DNA of 44,974 bases, taken from the NCBI RefSeq assembly GCF_014837065.1, contig NZ_JACSPP010000027.1, positions 2,418 to 47,391 of the forward strand. The letters run 5' to 3'. This document shows, piece by piece, positions 1 through 7,987 of the stretch; the stretch's first letter is position 1; the number at the start of each line of letters is the position of its first letter. The position numbers and the translations under genes were made by a program. Source of the DNA: Phocaeicola intestinalis (GTDB lineage Bacteria; Bacteroidota; Bacteroidia; Bacteroidales; Bacteroidaceae). The notes beneath the pieces are model-generated. The model was given only the letters and a program-made list of their open reading frames with translations, did not search any database and was not told the DNA's origin.

Positions 1-94
1 ACATTATCACATTGCCACATTATCACATTGCCACATTATCACATTGCCACATTATCACATTGCCACATTATCACATTGCCACATTATCACATTA
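1..94. repeat. Tandem 16-bp repeat made of two octamers
   Basis: Almost six copies of ACATTATCACATTGCC run from the first base to 94; the last copy is cut to 14 bases. Each unit is two related octamers, ACATTATC and ACATTGCC. The array probably continues to the left of the window. It ends only 20 bp before the next start codon, with a strong Shine-Dalgarno between, so it forms the leader of that gene or lies in its promoter. Its octamer build matches the arms of the stem-loops elsewhere in this window, so it may be the right arm of one whose left arm is off the edge (inference). Confidence 0.9.
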
Positions 95-113
95 AAATAA
101 GGAGGAAAGCTTT

Positions 114-677
114 ATGAGAAAGAATTTTGGAGCAAAGCCGTGGACGTATCCACAGCCTGTATTTATCGTTGCTACTTACGATGGAGAAGGAAACCCCGAC
201 GCGATGAATGCCGCTTGGGGAGGCATCGATTACGACGATCAAATCAACCTGTGTCTGAGTGCAGGGCATAAGACCGTAAAGAACTTGCTAAAGACAAAAG
301 CATTCACCGTAAGTATGGCAACAGCAGACCAGCTGACGGCTTGCGATTATGTAGGCATCGTTTCGGCAAACGATGTGCCCGACAAGTTTTTCCGTGCGGG
401 ATTCCATGCCGTAAAGTCGGAGTTTGTCAACGCCCCGCTCATCGAAGAATTGCCGATGGCAGTGGAGTGCGAGCTTGTTTCTTACGACCCGGAAATGTGC
501 CATCTGGTAGGTCGGATTGTGAATGTATCTGCCGACGAGCGCATTTTGGACGAGAAGGGCAAGATAGACCCTGCTAAATTGCGCCCGATTTCGTTCGACC
601 CCGTACACAATGCCTATCTGGAAGTAGGCGGGCATGTGGGCAGTGCGTTCAAGGACGGTATAGCATTGAAAAAATGA
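114..677 (+). CDS. Flavin reductase family protein (FMN-binding split barrel)
   Basis: A 187-aa cytosolic protein resembling the flavin reductase-like/flavoredoxin family, which binds FMN in a split barrel and passes electrons from NAD(P)H or a protein partner. Family-like features are the N-terminal PQPVFIVATYDGEGNPDAMN strand pair, the LCLSAGHKTVKNL segment with its T-x-x-N pattern near residues 50-58, and a C-terminal NAYLEVGGHVGSAFKDG stretch. The start is supported by a good Shine-Dalgarno (AAGGAGG, about 98-104), which is unusual in Bacteroidetes. The leader is an octamer tandem repeat. The stop overlaps the next start as ATGA, so the two genes are probably translationally coupled. The electron donor and acceptor cannot be read from the sequence. 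Confidence 0.85.
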   Translation: MRKNFGAKPWTYPQPVFIVATYDGEGNPDAMNAAWGGIDYDDQINLCLSAGHKTVKNLLKTKAFTVSMATADQLTACDYVGIVSANDVPDKFFRAGFHAVKSEFVNAPLIEELPMAVECELVSYDPEMCHLVGRIVNVSADERILDEKGKIDPAKLRPISFDPVHNAYLEVGGHVGSAFKDGIALKK

Positions 678-1381
678 TGATGTGCACCAAAGACAAGATA
701 CGCACGGCGGAAGATATGGAACGGCAGGTATTGGCTTTGGGCTTCCTGCCGTTTTTCCGATGCGGCATTCCCGGTTTCTCCATCGAAGAACGGACGGCAA
801 CTGAATATTGGTTCTCGGACGAAGAAGAAGGTCCGTGGGAATGGAAAGGCCCCGTCATCCGCGAGGGACATTGCGCCTATGGCAAGCTGTACAATAAGAA
901 AGCGGGTTATGTCAGTCTGGAATGGCTTCCTCATCTGATGAACTGGCGGCGTTCACGCCGTTATGCGAAAGACGAAGATACTGCTGCACTTGATGATGTG
1001 GTGCTTCAGGCTATTTGGGGAGAAGGCAGTGTGACGGTGAAAGAGTTACGCTGCTTACTCGGTTTTGCCAAGAGGCGTGGGCGTCGATGCGAGACAGATC
1101 TGGTGGATGCAATGCAGAGTGATGGCAAGATTTCGCTTGAACCTATACTGACACGGTTGATGATGGGGATGCATGTTGTTATTTCCGATTTTGAATACAA
1201 TATTGATCGTCACGGTCGTCCTTATGGTTGGGGAGTTGCCCGTTATACTTCTCCTGAAGTGCTTTATGGCAGGCAGGATGCCGGATGCACACCCGAAGAG
1301 TCGTATCGGCAGATATATGGACATCTTCGTAGTTTGCTGCCTGGCGCTTCTGAAAAAAAATTGCAAGAACTGATAGGTTGA
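674..1381 (+). CDS. AlkZ-related hypothetical protein
   Basis: A 235-aa soluble protein with no signal peptide. The N-terminus (LGFLPFFRCGIPGFSIEE), followed by a tryptophan-rich acidic segment (residues about 45-60) and a basic central region (KRRGRRCETDL), resembles small proteins annotated as AlkZ-related, distant relatives of the YcaQ/AlkZ DNA glycosylase fold. I recall the pattern and cannot prove the assignment. No catalytic QxQ/QxD motif of true AlkZ glycosylases is evident, so repair activity is doubtful. The start overlaps the flavin reductase stop by 4 bp. ATGATGATG offers three possible starts (674, 677, 680), of which only the first two would overlap that stop codon. It faces a converging GH43 gene. 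Confidence 0.65.
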   Translation: MMMCTKDKIRTAEDMERQVLALGFLPFFRCGIPGFSIEERTATEYWFSDEEEGPWEWKGPVIREGHCAYGKLYNKKAGYVSLEWLPHLMNWRRSRRYAKDEDTAALDDVVLQAIWGEGSVTVKELRCLLGFAKRRGRRCETDLVDAMQSDGKISLEPILTRLMMGMHVVISDFEYNIDRHGRPYGWGVARYTSPEVLYGRQDAGCTPEESYRQIYGHLRSLLPGASEKKLQELIG

Positions 1382-1447
1382 TAGCTTCTAGAGCATTTTT
1401 CAACGTTTTTCCGGTTGATTTTATCCGTCAAGATATTACGGTTGGAA

Positions 1448-1486
1448 GAGGCACACAGAACGAAGAAGTTTGTCTCTGTGTGTCTC
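1448..1486. terminator. Hairpin between converging genes
   Basis: CACACAGA (1452-1459) pairs with TCTGTGTG (1475-1482), and GAG/CTC extends the stem across a bulge. It lies 12 bp beyond the GH43 stop and 67 bp beyond the AlkZ-like stop. The right arm reads as CTCTGTGT-type words, like the octamer stem-loops elsewhere. There is no long T run, so termination is inferred. Confidence 0.45.
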
Positions 1487-1498
1487 TGTATGTGGGTA

Positions 1499-3475
1499 TT
1501 AATGCTGCTTCCAGTATGCTTCCAGTGCATCAGCTTCGGCAGGAGTGATTTGAATTACAGTGCCGTGCTTGGGTGAGATGAAGTTAACGGCTTTCATTGC
1601 TCCTTCGTTGAAATGCCCCAGGTTGGTGAAATGTTTGAAATCGCTGGTTTCGCAGAACCCGAAGTTGTGTGGTTGGATGCTGAAGATGTCGTACATCACT
1701 ACCCATTTATCTTCACCGATACGTTTCCACACGTTCGGTGCTTCACATGCTCCCGGTTCAAAGTCTATCCATTTATCTATGTAGCGGTAGGGACCGGTTA
1801 CGTTTCCGTTATTGCTGATAGCCATGCGGATTCCTCCGGGATTTTCTTGGGCTACATACATCATGCAGGCACGTCCGTCGGGCAATAGGGATATGTCGGC
1901 ATCCAGTATTTGGATTTTGGGGTCAGGATATTCGAAGAGTTGTTTGGGTTCACTGGTGAGCTGGGTGAAATCATTGTCGGTATAGGCGTAATAAAGTGTA
2001 CTCCTTCCGTTGCCGTGACGCATCGTGAAATAAATCATCATTTTACCTGCCTGAGGGTCATAGATGGTTTCGGGTGCCCAGGCACATCCGATATCGCCGA
2101 ATTTATCGGGGTAAGCTTTGTCTACCCGTATGTTGCTGTGAGTCCAGTGGATAAGGTCGTGCGATTTCATCAGTACCAGTCCGCGGTTATTCCCCCATCC
2201 GTACTGTTTTCCGTCCCGTTCCCATTCGGTTTCGCGTATGCCTTCCCGTTGGGCAAAGATATGCAAGTCGGTCATGGCAAGATAAAAAGCACCGTCTGGT
2301 CCGCGATAGATATGTGGGTCGCGTATGCCTCGTTGTTCGGCGATGGTATCTCCGCTGATGATTGGTTGTCCATCGTTGACCGCAGTAAATGTATAGCCGT
2401 CGCGGCTCGTAGCCATGAACAGGCTATGTGTCGGGTCGCTGAAAAATACAAATAGATACGCTCCCATGTTTTGCTCTGAGGTGCACAGGCGTCGTCCCAG
2501 CTTGAGTTTGTCACCCGATAAATCCACTTCGAATAACTGAGGAATGCGTATGTATCTTCCATTGTCGTTGTTGTGGCTATGTACAGACATCAGCCAGCGT
2601 CCGTTGAAGTCTTTAAACAGCATGCCATGTCCATAGTTTGGAGGTGTAATCGGTTCGGTTTCTTGTATCCACGGGCCTTCCAGGGTTCCGCTTTCCGAGT
2701 AGGCTACTCCTTGGGTATATACGTCTTCTATCCAGCTTGTCCATAGCATTCCCAGTCTTCCGGTTCCGGTGCGGAAGAGCCATGGCCCGTCTGTCACACG
2801 ATTGGGTTTGTCTGTTCCTGTCTCGCGGCTCCAGGGTGAATCGCTTGCACGGAACAGCACTTCGCTTTTACCCGTTGTTCCGCTGAGGTCTGTCTTGAGT
2901 GCTATTTTCTCGATTGTGCCGTTCCAGTTCTGGAGCCATTCGCCGCAATATATCATGTAAGGCTTTCCGTCGGTATCTTCCCATAGTGTACCGTCTAGTG
3001 TGGGGACATTAGCGGGGAGGTAGACTTTATCTTTCATTGGGCGGTAAGGTCCTTCAGGACGGTCGCTTTCCAGTACGTGGCAGGCGCGTCGGGGAATGTC
3101 GTTTCCCCGGTAGTTCCCGATAAGAATGGAGTCGTTGGTAAAAGTTGCGAAATAATAATACTTTCCTTTGTATTTATGGAGTTCGGCTGCCCATATTTGT
3201 GGCTTGTGCCCCATCCATGAGTCTGGATCTGTTTCGGCTACGATGTAAGGTCCGTCCCATCGGTCAAGGTCTTTGCTTTTCCATAATAATCCTCCTGTTC
3301 CGGTCATGTAATAGGTGCGGGTTTCATCATCGGCCAGAATGCAAGGATCGCTGAGCCGGATGGAATCACGTGGGATTGCAGTACGGAATGTGGGGTGTTT
3401 TTTGTTTTGTGCCATAGAGGCGGTGCATGCCATTACGGCAAGCAGCAGGGTAAGTGCATCTCGGGTGAGTTTCAT
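1499..3475 (-). CDS. Secreted tandem GH43 glycoside hydrolase
   Basis: A 658-aa protein with a signal peptide (residues 1-22, MKLTR then a leucine-rich core ending SMAQ). Two five-bladed GH43-type domains follow, about 30-330 and 335-655. In the second, the GH43 trio is visible: general base D386 in RDPHIY, pKa-modulating Asp in LDADIS (D525/D527) and general acid E578 in CEAPNVW. In the first, D43 (SDPCIL) and D161 (LDGTLW) fit, but the position expected for the acid reads VTDGPW (D229) instead of Glu. The family removes L-arabinofuranose or D-xylose; the substrate here is unknown. The frame is open up to 3577, but the signal peptide fixes the start at 3475; the upstream part is the stem-loop region. 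It lies downstream of asd on the same strand. Confidence 0.85.
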   Translation of the reverse strand: MKLTRDALTLLLAVMACTASMAQNKKHPTFRTAIPRDSIRLSDPCILADDETRTYYMTGTGGLLWKSKDLDRWDGPYIVAETDPDSWMGHKPQIWAAELHKYKGKYYYFATFTNDSILIGNYRGNDIPRRACHVLESDRPEGPYRPMKDKVYLPANVPTLDGTLWEDTDGKPYMIYCGEWLQNWNGTIEKIALKTDLSGTTGKSEVLFRASDSPWSRETGTDKPNRVTDGPWLFRTGTGRLGMLWTSWIEDVYTQGVAYSESGTLEGPWIQETEPITPPNYGHGMLFKDFNGRWLMSVHSHNNDNGRYIRIPQLFEVDLSGDKLKLGRRLCTSEQNMGAYLFVFFSDPTHSLFMATSRDGYTFTAVNDGQPIISGDTIAEQRGIRDPHIYRGPDGAFYLAMTDLHIFAQREGIRETEWERDGKQYGWGNNRGLVLMKSHDLIHWTHSNIRVDKAYPDKFGDIGCAWAPETIYDPQAGKMMIYFTMRHGNGRSTLYYAYTDNDFTQLTSEPKQLFEYPDPKIQILDADISLLPDGRACMMYVAQENPGGIRMAISNNGNVTGPYRYIDKWIDFEPGACEAPNVWKRIGEDKWVVMYDIFSIQPHNFGFCETSDFKHFTNLGHFNEGAMKAVNFISPKHGTVIQITPAEADALEAYWKQH

Positions 3476-3513
3476 AGTCTTTGTTTTGATTGAATGAAGA
3501 TGAGTGTTGTCAT

Positions 3514-3556
3514 AAAGACGCAAAGGTGAGGTATCTTCTGTATCCTTTGCGTCTTT
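3514..3556. repeat. Octamer-word stem-loop, 13-bp perfect stem
   Basis: AAAGACGCAAAGG (3514-3526) pairs perfectly with CCTTTGCGTCTTT (3544-3556) around a 17-nt loop. The right side continues as TTGCG, repeating the CGCAAAGA word. It starts about 20 bp after the asd stop codon and precedes the GH43 signal peptide start, so it could separate the two transcripts or stabilise the asd 3' end (inference). Confidence 0.75.
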
Positions 3557-3577
3557 GCGTTTGGCTTGAATCGCCAT

Positions 3578-4588
3578 TTATCTGATGTTGCCCACCTTAA
3601 TCAGGTATTCGGCAATCTGTACGGCGTTTAGTGCTGCTCCTTTCTTTATCTGGTCGCCTACAATCCAGAAGGTCAGTCCGTTTTCGTCACTTAAATCTTT
3701 GCGGATACGTCCTACGTAGACAGGGTCTTTGCCGGCAAGGAACAACGGCATCGGATATTCTTTCTTTTCCGGATTGTCCATCAGTACCAGTCCTTCTCCT
3801 TCTGCGAATGCTTTGCGGGCTTCTTCTACCGACACGGGGCGTTCTGTTTCTATCCAGATGCTTTCCGAGTGCGAACGAAGTGCCGGAACGCGTACGCATG
3901 TAGCGCTTACCTTTACATCGGAGTGCATGATTTTACGCGTCTCGTTGTACATTTTCATTTCTTCTTTCGTATATCCGTTGTCGGTAAAGACATCGATTTG
4001 CGGAATCAGGTTGAAAGCGAGCTGGTAGGCGAATTTCTCTACTTTCACCGGCTCATTGTTTAATACTTGACGGTATTGTTCGTAAAGTTCGTCCATGGCG
4101 GCTGCTCCCGCACCGCTGGCAGCCTGGTATGTAGAAACGTGTACCCGCTTGATATGGGTCAGGTTTTCGATGGCTTTTAGTGCCACAACCATCTGTATGG
4201 TGGTACAGTTGGGGTTGGCGATGATGCCTCGCGGACGGTTCAATGCGTCTTGGGCATTGACTTCGGGTACTACCAGCGGAATGTCTGCATCCATGCGGAA
4301 TGCACTTGAATTGTCAATCATCACTGCTCCGTATCGGGTAATGGTATCTGCGAACTCTTTGGAAGTTCCTGCTCCTGCAGAAGTGAAAGCAATGTCAACT
4401 CCTTTGAAATCATCATTGTGTTGCAGCAGTTTCACTTCGATTTCTTTTCCGCGGAAGGTGTATTTTCGCCCGGCACTGCGCTGGGAACCGAACAACAACA
4501 GTTCGTCTATTGGAAAATTTCTTTCATCGAGCACACGCAGGAACTCTTGTCCTACGGCTCCGCTTGCACCAACAATTGCTACTTTCAT
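3578..4588 (-). CDS. asd: Aspartate-semialdehyde dehydrogenase
   Basis: A 336-aa cytosolic enzyme that reduces aspartyl phosphate to aspartate semialdehyde with NADPH, the branch point to lysine/diaminopimelate, threonine and methionine. Visible are the N-terminal Rossmann motif [12 protein letters not shown] (residues 6-17), the substrate-pocket segment [10 protein letters not shown], the catalytic cysteine in NPNCTT (C128) and the proposed base His in RSHSE (H240). Length and order are normal for the family. It acts between lysC (20999-19677) and lysA (19572-18412), which sit about 15 kb away, so the pathway is not clustered. A TAnnTTTG promoter lies about 90 bp upstream, divergent from the antiporter promoter. 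Confidence 0.97.
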   Translation of the reverse strand: MKVAIVGASGAVGQEFLRVLDERNFPIDELLLFGSQRSAGRKYTFRGKEIEVKLLQHNDDFKGVDIAFTSAGAGTSKEFADTITRYGAVMIDNSSAFRMDADIPLVVPEVNAQDALNRPRGIIANPNCTTIQMVVALKAIENLTHIKRVHVSTYQAASGAGAAAMDELYEQYRQVLNNEPVKVEKFAYQLAFNLIPQIDVFTDNGYTKEEMKMYNETRKIMHSDVKVSATCVRVPALRSHSESIWIETERPVSVEEARKAFAEGEGLVLMDNPEKKEYPMPLFLAGKDPVYVGRIRKDLSDENGLTFWIVGDQIKKGAALNAVQIAEYLIKVGNIR

Positions 4589-4676
4589 GTTTTTGTAATT
4601 CTGTTAAGTTAATACTTTTTCTGACTATATCTTGTTATTTTTAATCGGACTGTATCGTTTATGACGATTTCGACTG

Positions 4677-4684
4677 CAAAAATA
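4677..4684 (-). promoter_or_regulatory. Bacteroidetes -7 element for asd
   Basis: On the minus strand the octamer reads TATTTTTG, matching TAnnTTTG. It is 88 bp upstream of the asd start. No clear -33 TTTG was found at the usual spacing, so strength is uncertain. Confidence 0.5.
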
Positions 4685-4727
4685 AAACATTCTGTCCGAT
4701 TAATATGGAAACTCGGAAGTTTTTTTC

Positions 4728-4735
4728 TACTTTTG
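4728..4735 (+). promoter_or_regulatory. Bacteroidetes -7 element for the antiporter
   Basis: TACTTTTG, an exact TAnnTTTG match, 31 bp upstream of the antiporter ATG at 4767. This gives a short leader of about 25 nt. It is back to back with the asd element. Confidence 0.55.
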
Positions 4736-4766
4736 TTCGATGAATGCAAAATGACGATACCGGTTT

Positions 4767-6914
4767 ATGAAAGAATTGCTTGATTTTTTTTGTCTTGATA
4801 TCCATTTTCCGATTACCGATCCTACGTGGATTTTTTTTCTTGTACTGGTGATTATTCTTTTTGCTCCTATTATTTTGGAGCGGTTGCGTATACCACACAT
4901 CATCGGGATGATATTGGCTGGAGTAGTAATCGGCGAACATGGGTTCAACATCTTGGCCCGTGACAGCAGTTTCGAATTGTTTGGCAAAGTGGGGCTGTAT
5001 TATATAATGTTCCTTGCCGGATTGGAAATGAATATGGAGGATTTCAAAAGTATCCGTGCCAAGGCGATGGTATTGGGCTTGCTGGCATTCATCTTTCCGC
5101 TGGGTATTGGATTCTGGACCAATATTCATATATTGGATTATGGTGTTGTTACTTCTGTCTTGCTTGCCAGTATGTATGCATCACATACCCTTATCGCATA
5201 TCCTATTGTAATCCGTTATGGCATCAACCGTCAGCGGGCGGTGGGTATTGCTGTAGGTGGTACGGCTGTGACCGATACGTTGACTTTGCTGGTGCTGGCA
5301 GTTATCGGTGGCCTGTATAAAGGCGAATCGTCGGATATGTTCTGGGTATGGTTGGTCTTAAAAGTGATTATACTTGGCTCTGTCATTATGTATACTTTCC
5401 CGCCCATAGCCCGTTGGTTTTTCCGGCGGTATAGTGATAATGTGGTGCAATACATTTTTGTGATGGCGATGGTTTTCCTTGGTGCCGGATTGATGGAGGT
5501 AGTCGGTATGGAGGGAATTCTGGGAGCCTTTCTTGCCGGATTGGTGTTGAACCGGCTTATTCCGCACGTGTCACCGCTGATGAACCATCTGGAGTTTGTG
5601 GGCAATGCCTTGTTTATCCCTTATTTCCTGATAGGTGTGGGGATGCTTATCAATGTCAACGTTCTGTTCGGGCATATCGATTCGATAAAGGTAGCGGGCG
5701 TTATGATAGTGGTTGCCTTGGTGGGAAAATGGATTGCTTCGTGGCTTACCCAGAAGATTTACCGGATGCGTGCTGTCGAACGGGAATTGATGTTCGGTTT
5801 GAGCAATGCACAGGCCGCTGCTACACTGGCTGCGGTATTGGTAGGTTATGATATCATTCTGCCTTCGGGCGAACGTTTGCTGAACGAAGATGTGCTGAAC
5901 GGTACGATTTTGCTGATTTTGGTGACATGCATTGTCAGTTCTTTTATAACCGAACATGCAGCCAAGCGGATTGCGACGAGTGATGATATTGGAGTGAACG
6001 AGGAAAAGGAGCAGGAAAAAGAACGTTTCTTGGTTCCCATCGCCAACCCCGAAACCTTGGAAGGACTGATGAGCCTGGCATTGGTATTGCGCGATGAGAA
6101 GATAAACGATAATCTGGTAGCACTGAGTGTTATCAATGACAGTAATGATTCGGTAAAGCAGGAAATGCGCAGTAAACGTAATTTGGAAAAAGCTGCGCAG
6201 ATTGCTGCATCTACCAATGTACAGTTGAAGACGGTCAGCCGTTTTGATTTGAACATTACAACCGGTATCTTGCATACAGCCAAGGAATACGAGGCTACGG
6301 GCATCATCGTGGGGCTACATTATAAGGCGAGTATTGTGGATTCGTTTTTCGGCAATCTGACTGAGAACCTGTTGAAGAATACTTATCTGCAGGTAATGGT
6401 GGTGCGCTTCCTGATGCCGGTCAATACATTGCGCCGCATTATTGTGGCAGTTCCCCCGAAAGCCGAGTTCGAGCACGGGTTTACCAAGTGGATAACTTAT
6501 ATGTGCCGGCTGAGCAGCCAGTTAGGGTGCCGGGTGCAGTTTTATGCTTCTTCGCGGACATTGGGGTATATCAGTGGCTTTATCCAAAAGAAATACAAGG
6601 ATACGCGTGCCGTCTATTCGGAGCTGGAAGAGTGGGACGACTTGCTGTTGCTGACCGGACAGGTTAACTACGATCATTTGCTGGTCATCGTGAGTGCACG
6701 GCGTGGCTCGATATCGTATGATTCTTCGTTCGAGAAACTTCCGATGCAAGTTTCGAAGTATTTCAATAACAACAGTATCATGTTGCTTTATCCCGAGCAG
6801 AAGGGTGACCCGAATGAGAGTCTTTCTTTCTCTGACCCGCGTGGATGGGCGGAAACGCAGTATTATGATAAAGTAGGAAACTGGATTTATAAATGGTTCA
6901 AGAAAAATTCATGA
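4767..6914 (+). CDS. CPA2/Kef-type cation:proton antiporter with a cytosolic regulatory domain
   Basis: A 715-aa inner-membrane protein. Residues about 15-400 hold a dozen hydrophobic helices with the CPA2 features IPHIIGMILAGVVIG, GLYYIMFLAGLEMN and GILGAFLAGLVLNR. VGGTAVTDTLTLL resembles the ion-binding helix of Na+(K+)/H+ exchangers. After a charged linker (DIGVNEEKEQEKE) the C-terminal 300 residues are soluble. They contain universal-stress-protein-like repeats (VPIANPETLEGLM..., IIVAVPPKAEFEHG...) rather than the TrkA-N domain of classical KefB/C. The likely role is pH or cation homeostasis; the transported ion cannot be read. It overlaps tcdA by the sequence ATGA. Confidence 0.9.
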   Translation: MKELLDFFCLDIHFPITDPTWIFFLVLVIILFAPIILERLRIPHIIGMILAGVVIGEHGFNILARDSSFELFGKVGLYYIMFLAGLEMNMEDFKSIRAKAMVLGLLAFIFPLGIGFWTNIHILDYGVVTSVLLASMYASHTLIAYPIVIRYGINRQRAVGIAVGGTAVTDTLTLLVLAVIGGLYKGESSDMFWVWLVLKVIILGSVIMYTFPPIARWFFRRYSDNVVQYIFVMAMVFLGAGLMEVVGMEGILGAFLAGLVLNRLIPHVSPLMNHLEFVGNALFIPYFLIGVGMLINVNVLFGHIDSIKVAGVMIVVALVGKWIASWLTQKIYRMRAVERELMFGLSNAQAAATLAAVLVGYDIILPSGERLLNEDVLNGTILLILVTCIVSSFITEHAAKRIATSDDIGVNEEKEQEKERFLVPIANPETLEGLMSLALVLRDEKINDNLVALSVINDSNDSVKQEMRSKRNLEKAAQIAASTNVQLKTVSRFDLNITTGILHTAKEYEATGIIVGLHYKASIVDSFFGNLTENLLKNTYLQVMVVRFLMPVNTLRRIIVAVPPKAEFEHGFTKWITYMCRLSSQLGCRVQFYASSRTLGYISGFIQKKYKDTRAVYSELEEWDDLLLLTGQVNYDHLLVIVSARRGSISYDSSFEKLPMQVSKYFNNNSIMLLYPEQKGDPNESLSFSDPRGWAETQYYDKVGNWIYKWFKKNS

Positions 6915-7633
6915 GCATGACAGGCAAAGAGTGGCAGCAACGTACGGAATTGCTGTTGGGCAAGGACAAGACAGAACGCCTGCGCCGGGCGCATGTGTTG
7001 GTAGTAGGATTGGGAGGAGTAGGAGCGTATGCCGCCGAGATGTTGTGCCGGGCAGGAGTGGGACAACTGACCTTGGTGGATGCCGACACGGTGCAGCCAT
7101 CCAATATCAACCGTCAGCTTCCGGCACTGCATTCTACATTGGGACAGGCTAAGGCTGAAGTTCTTGCGGCACGTTTCCGCGACATCAATCCCGATATACA
7201 GCTGAAGGTATTACCCGTGTATCTGAAAGACGAGGCGATACCCGCACTGCTGGATAGTGCGCGATTCGATTTCATCGTAGATGCCATCGATACCGTTGCC
7301 CCTAAGTGTTATTTGATTTATCATGCTTTACAGCGTGGGCTGAAAATAGTAAGCAGCATGGGGGCAGGTGCCAAGAAAGACATAACCCAGATACGTTTTG
7401 CCGACTTATGGGAAACCTATCATTGCGGGTTGAGCAAAGCGGTGCGCAAGCGGTTGCAGAAGATGGGAATGAAGCGGAAATTGCCTGTTGTGTTCAGTAC
7501 CGAACAGGCAGACCCGGAAGCTGTGATGCTGGTAGATGGCGAGCAGAACAAGAAGTCTACCGCTGGTACCGTCAGCTATATGCCGGCAGTGTTCGGCTGC
7601 TATCTGGCAGAATATGTCATACGTAAATTATAA
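6911..7633 (+). CDS. tcdA: tRNA threonylcarbamoyladenosine dehydratase
   Basis: A ThiF/MoeB/E1-like ATP-dependent enzyme of about 240 aa. It cyclises t6A37 of ANN-decoding tRNAs to ct6A. The adenylate-binding glycine loop VVGLGGVGAYAAEML lies near the N-terminus, followed by the family segments LVDADTVQPSNINRQ, DAIDTVAPK and SSMGAGAKKD. An earlier ATG at 6893 exists. The start at 6911 is preferred because it overlaps the antiporter stop as ATGA and leaves the usual short N-terminus before W-x-x-R. The end lies 34 bp before a stem-loop that carries a MITE. Pairing with an antiporter implies co-transcription, not a shared function. Confidence 0.92.
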   Translation: MSMTGKEWQQRTELLLGKDKTERLRRAHVLVVGLGGVGAYAAEMLCRAGVGQLTLVDADTVQPSNINRQLPALHSTLGQAKAEVLAARFRDINPDIQLKVLPVYLKDEAIPALLDSARFDFIVDAIDTVAPKCYLIYHALQRGLKIVSSMGAGAKKDITQIRFADLWETYHCGLSKAVRKRLQKMGMKRKLPVVFSTEQADPEAVMLVDGEQNKKSTAGTVSYMPAVFGCYLAEYVIRKL

Positions 7634-7666
7634 TAAGTAATGTACAAATTAATTGATATGACGGAG

Positions 7667-7932
7667 AAACGCAGATATTCGCGGATTTACGCAGATTGAA
7701 TTAGAAGCTGTTTTGAATTTATCGTGCGATGATTTGGGATGAGTTTTTGAGGCATTTTCGCTTCTGTGATGAGGAAGATAGCGGGCTATCTGACGAAGAA
7801 CAGGAGCGAAAAGGACCAAAAAATCGCCCAAAGCACACACGAAAACAGATACATCAAGCCAAGAAAAACTTTTTGGAGAAATTCAAAACAGCTTCTTAAT
7901 AATTAAATTATTATCCGCGTTGATCCGTGTTT
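7667..7932. repeat. Octamer-word stem-loop split by a MITE
   Basis: The left arm at 7667-7702 is built from ACGCAGAT, ATTCGCGG, ATTTACGC-type words. The right arm at 7913-7932 reads ATCCGCGTTGATCCGTGTTT; its reverse complement AAACACGGATCAACGCGGAT matches the left arm start AAACGCAGATATTCGCGGAT at most positions. The 192-bp MITE at 7704-7895 sits between the arms. The original stem-loop lay about 30 bp after the tcdA stop. Confidence 0.6.
7704..7895 (+). mobile_element. 192-bp MITE, copy 1
   Basis: The ends are perfect 17-bp inverted repeats, GAAGCTGTTTTGAATTT and its complement. The element is flanked by TTA on both sides (7701-7703 and 7896-7898), a 3-bp target duplication. The body matches copies at 11401-11592 and 14712-14903 at all but a few bases. 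An open frame of about 55 codons runs through the body, rich in basic residues (KNRPKHTRKQIHQAKKNF), with no recognisable domain. No transposase is encoded, so movement must depend on an element elsewhere. The terminal repeats and 3-bp duplication suggest an IS5-like parent (inference). Confidence 0.9.
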
Positions 7933-7987
7933 CAAAACAGACTCGTTAATACAAACTAATTAAGATTAGTTATTTAATTCGGAAATT

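Noticed and set aside
1..94. CRISPR-like array at the left edge (and at 27838-27915).
   Set aside because: Units are directly adjacent with no variable spacers, are too short, and there are no cas genes.
3476..3577. Start of the double GH43 protein at 3577.
   Set aside because: It would put 34 residues read from a stem-loop before a clear signal peptide.
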